A stretch of 60,187 bases of DNA from CAZNYN01 sp964422205 (GTDB lineage Bacteria; Synergistota; Synergistia; Synergistales; Synergistaceae): NCBI GenBank assembly GCA_964422205.1, contig CAYRAI010000009.1, forward strand, positions 1 to 60,187, written 5' to 3'. The notes under the pieces are model-generated. The model did no database searches. It saw only the letters and a program-made list of their open reading frames with translations, and was not told the origin of the DNA. The translations under genes were made by a program, and so were the position numbers. This document shows positions 8,139-17,125 of this stretch, one piece after another (within the stretch, counting starts at the first letter, position 1; each line of letters opens with the position of its first letter).

Positions 8139-8902
8139 CACCTGTCTTTACTTTCAGCAATTTAAAATGCTGTTATGGCAAAAAAACTGTTTTAAAAAAT
8201 ATTTCTTCTTCTATATATGAGGGAACTTTAACCTCTCTGATAGGGCCGAACGGAAGCGGAAAAAGCACTATGCTCCGCACTCTCGCCGGACTTCAAAAGT
8301 ATGACGGTGTGCTTAAGCTCAACGGCAGAGATTTAAAAACTCTCCCGCGGCGCGACTTTGGACGCACTGTCGGCATAGTGCCTCAGCAAATGAACTTAAA
8401 AACTCCGTTTTCGGTTTACGAAGTCATTGCCCTGGGACGTCTTCCATACCAAAGCTTTTTTGCTCCGTCAAACACGGACGATGATATCATTGCGGATTCG
8501 GCGGAAAGAGCTGACGTGGCTCACCTTCTATGCCGCAGAGTGACGGAGCTTTCCGGAGGAGAAAAGCAGAGGGTTCTTTTTGCGATGGTTCTGGCACAGA
8601 ATCCCGATGTATATCTTCTCGATGAGCCGACATCTGCCCTTGATCCAAGCAGTTCCATACGCATATTCTCAATTTTGAAGGAGCTGACGGAAGAGGGAAA
8701 GAGCGTCATAGTCGCGGCTCATGACATTAATATGTCTATTCCTTTTTCAAACAGATATATATCTCTGCGCGGAGGAGAGATAATAGCCGAGGGAGAGGCA
8801 TCATCCCTTGACGAAAATATTCTGAACGAGCTTTATGAAACTTCATTTGTACAGTACACATCTGACGGAGGCGATACGGCATGGCATCCAAAAAGGTGCT
8901 GA
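8135..8902 (+). CDS. btuD: Cobamide/cobalt-complex ABC ATPase, BtuD family
   Basis: ATPase of the riboswitch-controlled importer, about 255 residues. It carries Walker A GPNGSGKST, Q-loop VPQQMN, signature LSGGEKQR, Walker B VYLLDEPTSALD and the switch histidine in VAAHDIN. The start is the ATG at 8135, which overlaps the permease stop as ATGA; in-frame codons upstream lie inside the permease gene. It overlaps the binding-protein gene by 22 bases, so the three transporter genes are probably translationally coupled. Confidence 0.9.
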   Translation: MTPVFTFSNLKCCYGKKTVLKNISSSIYEGTLTSLIGPNGSGKSTMLRTLAGLQKYDGVLKLNGRDLKTLPRRDFGRTVGIVPQQMNLKTPFSVYEVIALGRLPYQSFFAPSNTDDDIIADSAERADVAHLLCRRVTELSGGEKQRVLFAMVLAQNPDVYLLDEPTSALDPSSSIRIFSILKELTEEGKSVIVAAHDINMSIPFSNRYISLRGGEIIAEGEASSLDENILNELYETSFVQYTSDGGDTAWHPKRC

Positions 8903-9750
8903 TTTTTGCGGCTGCTATTTTTACATTTATTATATTCTGCGGAACGTCGGATGCTGCCTCATATAAAAGGATTGTCTCACTATACCCGGGACATACTGAC
9001 AATATAATAGCTCTCGGAGGAGGCGGGCGCCTTGTGGCAATATCAAAAAATGACGCGCCCGAAGTGCTGCCGAACCTTCCGAGGCTTACTATGAAGACGG
9101 GAGCGGAAAAAATTCTCGCTCTGCGTCCCGACCTTGTGATAATAAGAACTCTCGTGGAGCAGCAAAATCCGGAACTGAAAAAGGTTTTAACTCGCTCGGG
9201 AGTCAGAGTTGAAGTGATAGACCCCCCGTCGTGGAACGGCTTTGACGAGTATCTGATGAAACTGGCTCCTTTAGTCGGATCTTCACCTCAGAAAGCTCAG
9301 AAGAAGCTGAACAATCTCAGGAGCGTTATAATAGCGAAAACAGCAAATGCAAAGAGGAAAAACGGAAATAAGACCCCGAGCGTTTTTATCGAGGCTACGG
9401 AAAAAGAGATTCACACATGCGCACCAGACTCTTGGGCGGCTCACTTAATAGAGCTTGCGGGAGGAGAGAACGCGGCAAAATCAGCTGTTTCCTCAAGAAA
9501 GGGCAGTTCCATAGCTCCCTGGGGTGCGGAAAAGGCTTTAAAGCTTGCGGCATCAGGGCTTAACATTTATCTTATACAGAACGGAGTAATGAATGCGTCA
9601 GACAGAGAGACTTTTATGAAACGTCCGTGGAGCGCAGCTTTCAAAAATGTAAAAGTTTCGGTTATACGGGAATCTTATCTCAGCCGCCCCTCACTTCTCG
9701 GACTTGAGCAAGGCGGAAAGATGCTTATAAAAATATTTTACGAGGAGTGA
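8881..9750 (+). CDS. btuF: Cobamide/cobalt-complex binding protein, BtuF-like
   Basis: Exported binding protein of 289 residues. The signal peptide is MASKKVLIFAAAIFTFIIF with a probable cleavage after SDA; the cysteine in it has no good lipobox. The mature part begins SYKRIVSLYPGHTDNIIALG, then AEKILALRPDLVIIR, the usual start of BtuF/FecB lobes. The gene overlaps the ATPase gene by 22 bases and is followed directly by cbiL. Its size is close to BtuF of enteric bacteria rather than to the longer binding protein at 2075-3151, so the two importers in this window are probably not duplicates. Confidence 0.85.
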   Translation: MASKKVLIFAAAIFTFIIFCGTSDAASYKRIVSLYPGHTDNIIALGGGGRLVAISKNDAPEVLPNLPRLTMKTGAEKILALRPDLVIIRTLVEQQNPELKKVLTRSGVRVEVIDPPSWNGFDEYLMKLAPLVGSSPQKAQKKLNNLRSVIIAKTANAKRKNGNKTPSVFIEATEKEIHTCAPDSWAAHLIELAGGENAAKSAVSSRKGSSIAPWGAEKALKLAASGLNIYLIQNGVMNASDRETFMKRPWSAAFKNVKVSVIRESYLSRPSLLGLEQGGKMLIKIFYEE

Positions 9751-9755
9751 AGCTT

Positions 9756-10445
9756 TTGAAATTTATAGTAGCGGGAGTGGGACCGGGAGATCCCGAGCTC
9801 ATAACGGTAAAAGCATTAAAGACTATAGAGAAAGCCGACGTTATTCTGACACCGCACTCAAAAGACGGCAAGGCAAGCATAGCGGAGCAGATTGTGAGAT
9901 CTCATCTTAAAGACATTAAAACTATGCCAATTGTATTCCCAATGGTTTCGGACGGAGAGAAGAGAGACGAGATACTCCGCTCTCAGCTTTCGGAGACAAA
10001 AGAGCTGTGGAAGGAAGCGGAGACTGTTGTACTGCCTGTAATAGGAGATTCCGCCCTCTATGCGACAGGCTCATATTTGTACGATGTCTGGAAGGAATTT
10101 GTCCCTGAACTTGAACTTGGCCTCATTCCTGGAATATCGGCGCACTCTTTGGCAGCTTCCCGCGCATCAGTTTTCCTTGCTATGGGGGAAGATATTCTGT
10201 CAATCATCCCTGGCACGGACAGCCCGCAGCACATTAAAGATGCTCTGGCAAAAGCCGATTCCGCAGCGCTTTACAAGCCATGCGCGCTGAAAGACGGGCT
10301 GCGCGAAGCGGTAACAGAGTCCGGGCCATGGAAGAGGATGGTCAGAATAGACAGGGCCGGCCTTGAAGACGAGAAAATCTACGAAGGCGAGAGCGCTCTT
10401 GAACCTGCTCAGGAGTATCTTTCAATACTTCTTCTTTGGAGATAG
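9756..10445 (+). CDS. cbiL: Cobalt-precorrin-2 C20-methyltransferase CbiL
   Basis: S-adenosylmethionine-dependent methyltransferase that methylates C20 of cobalt-factor II/precorrin-2. Tetrapyrrole methylase marks are GVGPGDPELITVKALKTI at the N-terminus, DSALYATGSY in the middle and GLIPGISAHSLAA. About 229 residues, normal for CbiL. I place the start at TTG 9756 because GAGGAG at 9741-9746 is nine bases before it; the GTG at 9747 gives a stop-start overlap but leaves no spacing. Membership in the C20 subgroup rests on the SIIPG region and on the fact that all other methylase steps are assigned elsewhere in the operon. Confidence 0.9.
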   Translation: MKFIVAGVGPGDPELITVKALKTIEKADVILTPHSKDGKASIAEQIVRSHLKDIKTMPIVFPMVSDGEKRDEILRSQLSETKELWKEAETVVLPVIGDSALYATGSYLYDVWKEFVPELELGLIPGISAHSLAASRASVFLAMGEDILSIIPGTDSPQHIKDALAKADSAALYKPCALKDGLREAVTESGPWKRMVRIDRAGLEDEKIYEGESALEPAQEYLSILLLWR

Positions 10446-10454
10446 CTCTTTTTT

Positions 10455-11351
10455 ATGGATTGGACAAGTCTTCTTAAAGGAGAGATTGAACTTACAATAA
10501 GCATAGCGGCCGGATTTATGCTCGGCACTCTCATTTTGAGGACCGGGCTTGCCGACAAGCTGATGAAGCACCTTATGCCTTATCTTAGAAAAGCGGGAAT
10601 AGGCTCTGTATTGGGAATGGCTCTCACAGTAAGCTTAGGTTCGGCAAAAGCCGGAGCAGCTTTGATAGCAACAGCTTACGACGACGGCAGGATAAGCGAG
10701 AGAACGGCAAAATGGGGCACTCTTATGCTATCCTTCCCCGCCTATTTGCACAGATGGCCTTCGACTATGGTTATGGCGGCAAGCATGGCAGGACTTTCTG
10801 GGGCAATATTCGCCGCTGTTATTCTTATGAGGACGGCTCTGCGCTTTGTACTGCTGATATTCATATACAGACACGGAGAGCACAATGATTTGACAGAGGA
10901 GAGCGAAAGAAGCGGAAACTCAGCGAGAGGGGTAAAATTCGCTTCAAAGATTCTCAAAACCCTGCCTCTGGCATGGTTTTTCTACGCTGTGGCTTTTGCC
11001 TTGGTTCCATGGGCCGAGGATGCCATGAAAGATTGGCTGATGGGAGGAAAATTTCTGCCTCTTGCAGGACTTGCAGTTGCTGCGGCATCAATAGCGCACG
11101 TATCTGCGGCTCTCGCTCTCGCCGGCGGAAGTCTTGCGGCCGGAGATTTAAATGTCGCTCAGGCTGTTTTTGCTCTGCTGCTCGGAAACAGTTTTGGAAT
11201 TGTGTCACGCATGGTTCGCGCAAATGCAGGCTACTACTTCGGATTATTTCCCGGAAGACTTGCAAAGTCCATGCTTATTTGGAATTTAGGGACTACCGCA
11301 CCTCTGTCGATTTTAACAATTTTGCTTGCGGCAATTCCGCTATTTTTTTAA
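10455..11351 (+). CDS. Gate-domain (nucleoside-recognition-like) integral membrane protein
   Basis: About 298 residues with some eight hydrophobic segments and no signal peptide. The N-terminal half, with FMLGTLILRTGLADKLM, LTVSLGSAKAGAALIATAYDD and TLMLSFPAYLHRWPST, looks like the Gate/nucleoside-recognition fold found in SpmA/SpmB-like and FeoB-like membrane proteins. The C-terminal half repeats a similar pattern (AHVSAALALAGGSLAAGDL, LLGNSFGIVSRM). It sits between cbiL and cbiC in the riboswitch-controlled operon, nine bases after cbiL. No member of this fold has an established role in B12 synthesis that I know of. Transport of cobalt, a corrinoid or a tetrapyrrole intermediate is a guess from position. 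The ribosome-binding site is weak (GGAG about 13 bases upstream). Confidence 0.6.
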   Translation: MDWTSLLKGEIELTISIAAGFMLGTLILRTGLADKLMKHLMPYLRKAGIGSVLGMALTVSLGSAKAGAALIATAYDDGRISERTAKWGTLMLSFPAYLHRWPSTMVMAASMAGLSGAIFAAVILMRTALRFVLLIFIYRHGEHNDLTEESERSGNSARGVKFASKILKTLPLAWFFYAVAFALVPWAEDAMKDWLMGGKFLPLAGLAVAAASIAHVSAALALAGGSLAAGDLNVAQAVFALLLGNSFGIVSRMVRANAGYYFGLFPGRLAKSMLIWNLGTTAPLSILTILLAAIPLFF

Positions 11352-11381
11352 GAAAAATAAATTATGCAAGGCGGTGTTTTT

Positions 11382-11990
11382 ATGAGACCTGAAGAGATAG
11401 AACGGGAAAGTATGAGAATAATAGGCGAAGAGATGGGTGCCTACAGCGGGGAACAGGATAACCTTACCGTAATTAAAAGAGTCATACATACCACAGCGGA
11501 CTTTGATTTCAAAGACAAGATGGTATTTTCAGAGAAGGCTGTGCAAAAAGCAAGAGAGGCGCTCTCATCGGGAGTGACTGTCGTCACAGACACTCAAATG
11601 GCAGCTGCGGGAATAAATAAAATTGCGGCAAAGCGTTTTGGCATAGAGGTTGTATGCAGAATGTCGAATCCGGAAATAAGGGAAGAGGCGGCAAAACGGC
11701 AGGTAACACGAGCTGTCGTCAGCATGGAGGAGGCTGTCAGACAGACACCTAACGCCATATTTGCCATAGGCAACGCGCCTACCGCTCTTATGAGGCTCTG
11801 CGAGCTTATCGAAGAGGGGAAGGCTTCGCCCTCTCTCGTCATAGGTGTTCCCGTGGGATTTGTAAATGTTGTCGAGTCAAAAGAAATTCTAACCCGCACC
11901 GATGTTCCCTTTATAGCAGCAATGGGGCGAAAGGGCGGCTCCACAGTGGCATCTGCCATAGTAAACGCCCTTATGTACGGAATTGCCTAA
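11382..11990 (+). CDS. cbiC: Cobalt-precorrin-8 methylmutase CbiC
   Basis: Moves the methyl group from C11 to C12 to form cobyrinic acid. Family marks are IERESMRIIGEE at the N-terminus, VIKRVIHTTADFDF containing the catalytic histidine, VTVVTDTQMAAAGI, AIGNAPTALM and GVPVGFVNVVESKE. About 202 residues, the family's usual size. The start is ATG 11382, preceded by AAGGCGGTG five bases away; an ATG six codons upstream is less likely. It follows the membrane-protein gene after 30 bases, the largest gap in the operon, and overlaps cbiD by eight bases. Confidence 0.95.
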   Translation: MRPEEIERESMRIIGEEMGAYSGEQDNLTVIKRVIHTTADFDFKDKMVFSEKAVQKAREALSSGVTVVTDTQMAAAGINKIAAKRFGIEVVCRMSNPEIREEAAKRQVTRAVVSMEEAVRQTPNAIFAIGNAPTALMRLCELIEEGKASPSLVIGVPVGFVNVVESKEILTRTDVPFIAAMGRKGGSTVASAIVNALMYGIA

Positions 11991-13077
11991 CCCAAACGGA
12001 CTCAGAGATGGAGTATCCACAGGCTCATGCGCCGCGGCGGCCGCAAAAGCTTCTGCTATATGGGCTGTGAGCGGAACTATGCCTAAATTTGTGACTGTCA
12101 CAACTCCGTCCGGCAGGGAGCTCTCTTTGGAGACGGTACGAATCGGCGAGGGAGTCTGCGGCGTGGTTAAAGACGCAGGAGACGACCCTGATGCAACAAA
12201 CGGCCTCACTGTAACGGCACAGGTTGAAATACTTCCACAAAGTTCGGAAATAATTTTCGCGGCGGGAGAGGGAGTCGGCACGGTAACTCTTCCAGGCCTT
12301 AAAGTTCCCGTTGGAGAACCAGCGATAAACCCAGTGCCAAGACTGATGATAGAGGATGCTGTAAGAAGTGTCCTGAAGGACGGAGGAGTCAAGGTGACAA
12401 TATCCGTTCCGGGAGGGGAAAAGACGGCTCTGCACACATTCAACCCGCGTCTCGGAGTGACGGGAGGCATATCTATATTGGGAACGAGCGGCATAGTCCG
12501 CCCCATGAACGAGCAGTCTATCTTTGACTCTCTGACATTGGAACTTTCGACGCACAAGGCTCAGGGAAGAAAAATTTTGGCCGTCACTTTCGGCAACACG
12601 GGCGAAGAGTCTTTGAGAAAAGCATGGAACATAAAAGGCAGATGCGTAGTCCAGACCGGCAACTACATAGGCTACGTGCTTGACGAAGCTGTAAGATTTG
12701 AGTTTGAAAGAATACTGCTCTGCGGTCATCCCGGCAAACTTCTTAAAGTCGCAGCGGGAACTTTCAACACCCACAACAGAACTGGCGACGGAAGAAAAGA
12801 GGCTCTCTGCACTCACGCGGCTCTGGAAGGATTTGACCGTTCGCTTATAAAAAAAATATATGAAAGTCCGACAACGGAAGCCGCGATGGGGATTATAAAC
12901 GCAGCCGGGCTTCAGAATATATGGAGCGTACTGGCTCAGGTTACGGCAAAACGCTGTACAGATAGAGCTTTCGGAGACATTAAAGTTGAAGCGTCATACA
13001 TAGACAACAGCGGAGCTATATTAGGCTCAAGCACAGAAGCTCCGAAATTTGCGGAGGAATTGAGACATGAGCAATAA
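11983..13077 (+). CDS. cbiD: Cobalt-precorrin-5B C1-methyltransferase CbiD
   Basis: Methylates C1 during anaerobic corrin-ring formation. CbiD is unrelated to the other corrin methylases. It shows GLRDGVSTGSCAAAAAKASA at the N-terminus, VTTPSGRELSL, VKDAGDDPDATNG, and GFDRSLIKKIYESPTTEAA near the C-terminus. 364 residues, normal length. The first codon is TTG at 11983, inside the end of cbiC, so translation is probably coupled. It overlaps cbiET by 11 bases. Confidence 0.95.
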   Translation: MPNPNGLRDGVSTGSCAAAAAKASAIWAVSGTMPKFVTVTTPSGRELSLETVRIGEGVCGVVKDAGDDPDATNGLTVTAQVEILPQSSEIIFAAGEGVGTVTLPGLKVPVGEPAINPVPRLMIEDAVRSVLKDGGVKVTISVPGGEKTALHTFNPRLGVTGGISILGTSGIVRPMNEQSIFDSLTLELSTHKAQGRKILAVTFGNTGEESLRKAWNIKGRCVVQTGNYIGYVLDEAVRFEFERILLCGHPGKLLKVAAGTFNTHNRTGDGRKEALCTHAALEGFDRSLIKKIYESPTTEAAMGIINAAGLQNIWSVLAQVTAKRCTDRAFGDIKVEASYIDNSGAILGSSTEAPKFAEELRHEQ

Positions 13078-14290
13078 ACTCTTTGTGGTGGGAGCTGGTC
13101 CCGGAAATCAGTCATATATGACAGAGGCTGCGAAGGATGTGCTGCGCGCCTCTGACTGTGTTGTCGCCGCGGAGCGCCATCTTCCTCTGGTATCGTGGCA
13201 CAGCAATGTTATACTTCTCAAAAATTTTGAGGAGACGATGAAGAAGGCTGAGAGAGAACTTGAAAAGGGTTCTGTCTCATTTCTCGTATCGGGAGACCCC
13301 GGGATATACAGCCTCCTCCCCCTGCTTAAGGTAAAATTCCCTTCGCGCAGAATAGATGTTCTGCCTGGCATAAGCTCACTGCAATGCCTCTGTGCATCCG
13401 CATCCGAGACATGGAACGGATCTGCCATCCTCTCAGGACACGGAAAAGAGATAAGAGAGTCTGTGATACTTGAAACTGCGGACAGTAACAGGAGCACAGT
13501 ATTCTTCTGCGGCAATGACAAAAATCCGTCATGGCTCTGCTCTCTGCTCGCAGAAAAGCTTCCTCACGTCAAAGTTACAGTCGGGGAAAATCTGAGCTAC
13601 GAAAATGAGAGAATCACATGCGGCTCTCCCGCAGATTTGAAGGATAAAAATTTTGACTCCCTCTCAATTGCTCTTATTATTAACGAAAATCCCTATGTAA
13701 GAGAGGAAGGGCGTCCGAGGGACTGCGATTTTATAAGAACTGACGTGCCGATGACACGAGAAGAAGTTCGCTCCGTCATAATTGATAAGCTGCGCCTCAA
13801 AAAAGATTCCGTAATTTGGGACATAGGCTCCGGCACAGGCTCCATCTCCATAGCCGCCGCTCTCGAGTGCCCCATGGGAGAAGTTCATTCCGTCGAATGT
13901 CTGCACGAGGCATCGGAGCTTGAAAAGCTCAATATAGATAAATTTCATATTTTCAATATAAAAGTTCACGAGGGCATGGCTGCGGAAGTTATAAAAAATC
14001 TGCCTCTCCCCTCTCACGTATTTATCGGAGGAAGCGGCAGAGAGCTTTGCAATATATTAAGTCACATTTCGTCATTACAAGGCGGCATAAGAATTGTAGT
14101 CTCGGGCGTGACGCTAAGGACAATAGCAAACGCATCGGAGCTCCTCTCCGGCGGGAACTATTCCGACTTTGACTGTATTCAGCTCAATGTCAGCAGAGCT
14201 AAAAAAATAGGTTCAAGTACAATAATGGCGGCTCAGAATCCCATAATGATAATGTCCGCCGTCACAAAGGATAAAGGTGATAAGAGATGA
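13067..14290 (+). CDS. cbiET: Fused cobalt-precorrin-7 methylase/decarboxylase CbiET
   Basis: Two-domain enzyme like the aerobic CobL. The CbiE half (about 1-205) methylates C5; it has FVVGAGPGNQSYM and VSGDPGIYSLLPLL. The CbiT half (about 215-407) methylates C15 and decarboxylates the acetate side chain; it has MTREEVRSVIIDKLRL and the SAM-binding loop WDIGSGTGSISIA at about 251-263, then FIGGSGRELCNIL. 407 residues. The start ATG has GAGGAAT upstream and overlaps cbiD. The stop overlaps cbiF as ATGA. CbiE-CbiT fusions are common in anaerobic bacteria. Confidence 0.95.
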   Translation: MSNKLFVVGAGPGNQSYMTEAAKDVLRASDCVVAAERHLPLVSWHSNVILLKNFEETMKKAERELEKGSVSFLVSGDPGIYSLLPLLKVKFPSRRIDVLPGISSLQCLCASASETWNGSAILSGHGKEIRESVILETADSNRSTVFFCGNDKNPSWLCSLLAEKLPHVKVTVGENLSYENERITCGSPADLKDKNFDSLSIALIINENPYVREEGRPRDCDFIRTDVPMTREEVRSVIIDKLRLKKDSVIWDIGSGTGSISIAAALECPMGEVHSVECLHEASELEKLNIDKFHIFNIKVHEGMAAEVIKNLPLPSHVFIGGSGRELCNILSHISSLQGGIRIVVSGVTLRTIANASELLSGGNYSDFDCIQLNVSRAKKIGSSTIMAAQNPIMIMSAVTKDKGDKR

Positions 14291-15042
14291 TACATTTCGT
14301 AGGAGCCGGGCCGGGAGCACCCGACCTCATAACATTAAGAGGAGCGGAACACCTCCGCACTGCTGGCATGGTGATATATGCCGGCTCCCTTGTCAATCCG
14401 GAGCTCTTAAAAATGACGCCTGAGGGCTGTGAGATTTACAACAGCGCCAATATGACACTCGAAGAAGTCATAGAGAAGATGCGCAGCGCAAACGAGAGAA
14501 ATCTCTCAGCAGTGCGCCTCCATACCGGAGACCCGTCCATATACGGAGCTATCAGAGAGCAGATGGACAGGCTCAAAGAGCTTGGCATAGAGTATGACAT
14601 CACGCCGGGAGTAAGCTCCTTCTGCGCCGCCGCGGCAGCCGCAGAGGCAGAGTACACACTGCCGGGAGTAAGCCAGACTGTGATAATAACGAGGATGGAG
14701 GGGCGCACCCCCGTGCCTGTTAAGGAGAACCTGCGCTCTCTTGCCTCTCACGGAGCTTCTATAGTGCTCTTCCTCTCAAGCGGGCTTATCAGCGAGTCAT
14801 GCACTGCTTTGATAGAGGGAGGCTATTCCTCAAAGACAAAGACAGCTATGGTTTACAAGGCATCGTGGCCAGAACAGAAAATCATACGCGGAACTCTCGA
14901 GACTCTGCCGTCTCAGGCAAAAGAGGCCGGCATAAAGAACACTGCTCTTATTCTGGTGGGAGATTTCTTGGGTGATGAGTACGAACTTTCAAAGCTCTAT
15001 GATAAAACTTTTACTCACGCTTTCCGCAAAGGCACGGAATGA
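14287..15042 (+). CDS. cbiF: Cobalt-precorrin-4 C11-methyltransferase CbiF
   Basis: SAM-dependent methylase acting at C11. The subgroup is clear from IHFVGAGPGAPDLITLRGAE, VIYAGSLVNPELL, VRLHTGDPSIYGAIREQMD, and PGVSSFCAAAAAAEAEYTLP, all typical of CbiF/CobM. 251 residues. It is linked by ATGA overlaps to cbiET upstream and cbiG downstream. Confidence 0.96.
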   Translation: MIHFVGAGPGAPDLITLRGAEHLRTAGMVIYAGSLVNPELLKMTPEGCEIYNSANMTLEEVIEKMRSANERNLSAVRLHTGDPSIYGAIREQMDRLKELGIEYDITPGVSSFCAAAAAAEAEYTLPGVSQTVIITRMEGRTPVPVKENLRSLASHGASIVLFLSSGLISESCTALIEGGYSSKTKTAMVYKASWPEQKIIRGTLETLPSQAKEAGIKNTALILVGDFLGDEYELSKLYDKTFTHAFRKGTE

Positions 15043-15974
15043 TAGAAGTTCTCGCTTTTTCGCGTGAAGGTGCGAAGCTGGCATCTCTTATAGCGTCTGA
15101 GACAAAAGGCAGGGCGTGGGCACCGGAAAAATTTGCTTCGGACGAAGTTCTTGCGATAGAGCCATCTCTTGCAGAGTGGACTAAAGCTCACTTTGCCTCG
15201 GAGGCTCTGGTCTTTGTATCTGCCTGCGGAATAGCGGTACGGACAATAGCTCCTTTTATAAAGAGCAAGACGGAAGACCCTGCTGTTGTGGTTCTCGACG
15301 AGGCGGGGAAAAATGTAATATCCCTGCTCTCTGGACACATAGGAGGAGCAAACGGATTGGCGCGCCGCATTGCGGAGATAACGGGAGGAAACGCAGTTGT
15401 GACAACTGCTACCGACGTGAGAAATCTCACCGCTGTGGACGAATGGGCGATAAAGAACAACTGCTCAATAGAGAACATAAAAGCGGCAAAAGAGGTATCT
15501 TCCGAGATTCTTGACGGACATAGAGTTGGAGTTGCTGTGACAGAGCTTCTGCAGCCTGCGCCGTGGCCCGTCACTCTGTGGCTCCGTCCTAAAAACCTTG
15601 TCCTCGGAATCGGATGCAAAAAAGATACGGATTTTATGCTGCTCAAAGAATCAGCCTCCGACTTTTTGAAAAACGCGGGAGTATCACCTCTCTCCCTTTC
15701 AGCTTTGGCATCAATAGACTTGAAAAAGGACGAAAAAGCTATTAAGGAGCTGGCGGAGGAGTACGGTGTTCCCTTTGTTACATACAAAGCCGAGGAACTT
15801 GCAGAGCTGGAAGGAAAATTTTCATCTTCCGAGAAAGTAAAAAGTGTCACAGGAGTAGACAATGTCTGTGAGAGAGCCGCTGTTCTCAAAGCAGAAGGGC
15901 CTCTGCTCCGCAGCAAAACATTATATAAGGGTATAACTTTCGCCTTGGCAAAAAACGGGAGGACTCTTCCATGA
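15039..15974 (+). CDS. cbiG: Cobalt-precorrin-5A hydrolase CbiG
   Basis: Opens the delta-lactone ring and releases the C20 fragment as acetaldehyde. The N-terminal and middle domains show VFVSACGIAVRTIAPFI and LLSGHIGGANGLARRIAE; the C-terminal domain begins VLGIGCKKDTD and continues through LSALASIDLKKDEKAI. 311 residues, slightly short for CbiG. In many genomes cbiG is fused or adjacent to cbiH; here hemA separates them. ATGA overlaps join it to cbiF and hemA. Confidence 0.93.
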   Translation: MIEVLAFSREGAKLASLIASETKGRAWAPEKFASDEVLAIEPSLAEWTKAHFASEALVFVSACGIAVRTIAPFIKSKTEDPAVVVLDEAGKNVISLLSGHIGGANGLARRIAEITGGNAVVTTATDVRNLTAVDEWAIKNNCSIENIKAAKEVSSEILDGHRVGVAVTELLQPAPWPVTLWLRPKNLVLGIGCKKDTDFMLLKESASDFLKNAGVSPLSLSALASIDLKKDEKAIKELAEEYGVPFVTYKAEELAELEGKFSSSEKVKSVTGVDNVCERAAVLKAEGPLLRSKTLYKGITFALAKNGRTLP

Positions 15975-17125
15975 AGATAGAGATAGCCGGAGTCGATTAT
16001 CAAAAGACACCAATAGAGATAAGAGAGAAATTTTCCTTTACAGCTTCCGCTGTTTCGGACTTTCTCGAAAAAATAAAAGAAGAGAGCGATGAGTGCATAC
16101 TCATATCCACGTGCAACAGGACTGAACTCTGTGTGATATCCGATACTCAGCCATCGGAGTTTCTGCGCAGGACAAGGGGAGATGCTCATTTCTTCTCTCT
16201 GAGCGGAAATGATGCCGTCAGCCATATATATGAGCTGGCAGCAGGACTATGCTCTCAGGTTCCGTTTGAAGATCAGATATTGGGACAGATGAAGACCGCA
16301 CTTGCACTCTCAAGAGAGGCAAAGTGCTGCGGGCCGGTTCTAAGCCAGCTCTTTCAAAGCGCTATAACCGCCGGAAAAGAGATACGCACAGAAGTAAAGA
16401 AAAGCCCCGACAAGCACGCTGCGTCTGCGGCTCATATAGCATGTGCCAAGGCCAAAGCCGAATTGGGCTCACTTCAAGGCGAAAAGACTCTCATTATAGG
16501 GAGCGGAGAGATTGGAATGCTCTGTGCGCAGCTCTTTTCCGACGAAGGTTCGGACGTGACAATGACAATACGCAGAAAGAGAGAGGACGGACTTCTGCCC
16601 CCGCCATGCGTGAGTGTAATTTCATACGATTCCAGATACGATGCGGCGAAGGACTGCTCGGTAATAATAGGAGCTACGTCAAGCCCTCACTTTGTACTGA
16701 CAGAAGAACATTTTGCGCGGCCTTCAAAAAAAACAGTCATATTGGATTTGGCTGTTCCTCGTGATATAGACCCCAATATTAAAAATTTTGACGGAGTATC
16801 ACTCTTTGACATGGACAGACTCGGTCAGAGCGCAATAAGTTCCGAACTATTCAAAATAACGGAGGAAATATTAAAAAGGCACAGAAGCAGATTCAATGAA
16901 TGGCAGAATGTGAGGGAGTGTATGCCTATGATTGAGGACGTATGCTCTTTTGCGGAGCGTGAGATGCTCTCGGAGCTCTCCCCTTCCGATATGAGCGAGA
17001 GAATAAAAATAAAGGAAGCTGCACGAAATATGGTCGGAAAGCTTCTCTTCACTATGAAAGAAAAGGTTGACAGCGATATGGCTAAGAATTGCTACACTGC
17101 ACTGGCAAAGGCGGCGAGAGGATGA
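15971..17125 (+). CDS. hemA: Glutamyl-tRNA reductase HemA
   Basis: NADPH-dependent reduction of glutamyl-tRNA to glutamate-1-semialdehyde, the first step of the C5 route to tetrapyrroles. The N-terminal catalytic domain has the active cysteine in ISTCNRTELCV, then FEDQILGQMKTALALSREA. The nucleotide-binding domain has LIIGSGEIGMLCAQLF and VILDLAVPRDIDPNI. A helical dimerisation domain follows. 384 residues, a little shorter than the usual 420 or so. It overlaps cbiG and cbiH by ATGA. Its position inside the cbi genes, away from hemL, hemB and hemC, is unusual. Confidence 0.95.
   Translation: MKIEIAGVDYQKTPIEIREKFSFTASAVSDFLEKIKEESDECILISTCNRTELCVISDTQPSEFLRRTRGDAHFFSLSGNDAVSHIYELAAGLCSQVPFEDQILGQMKTALALSREAKCCGPVLSQLFQSAITAGKEIRTEVKKSPDKHAASAAHIACAKAKAELGSLQGEKTLIIGSGEIGMLCAQLFSDEGSDVTMTIRRKREDGLLPPPCVSVISYDSRYDAAKDCSVIIGATSSPHFVLTEEHFARPSKKTVILDLAVPRDIDPNIKNFDGVSLFDMDRLGQSAISSELFKITEEILKRHRSRFNEWQNVRECMPMIEDVCSFAEREMLSELSPSDMSERIKIKEAARNMVGKLLFTMKEKVDSDMAKNCYTALAKAARG

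Noticed and set aside
15188..16225. Long minus-strand open frame opposite cbiG and hemA
   Set aside because: Low-complexity serine/threonine/alanine composition typical of an antisense shadow; both plus-strand genes are clear and overlap as ATGA.
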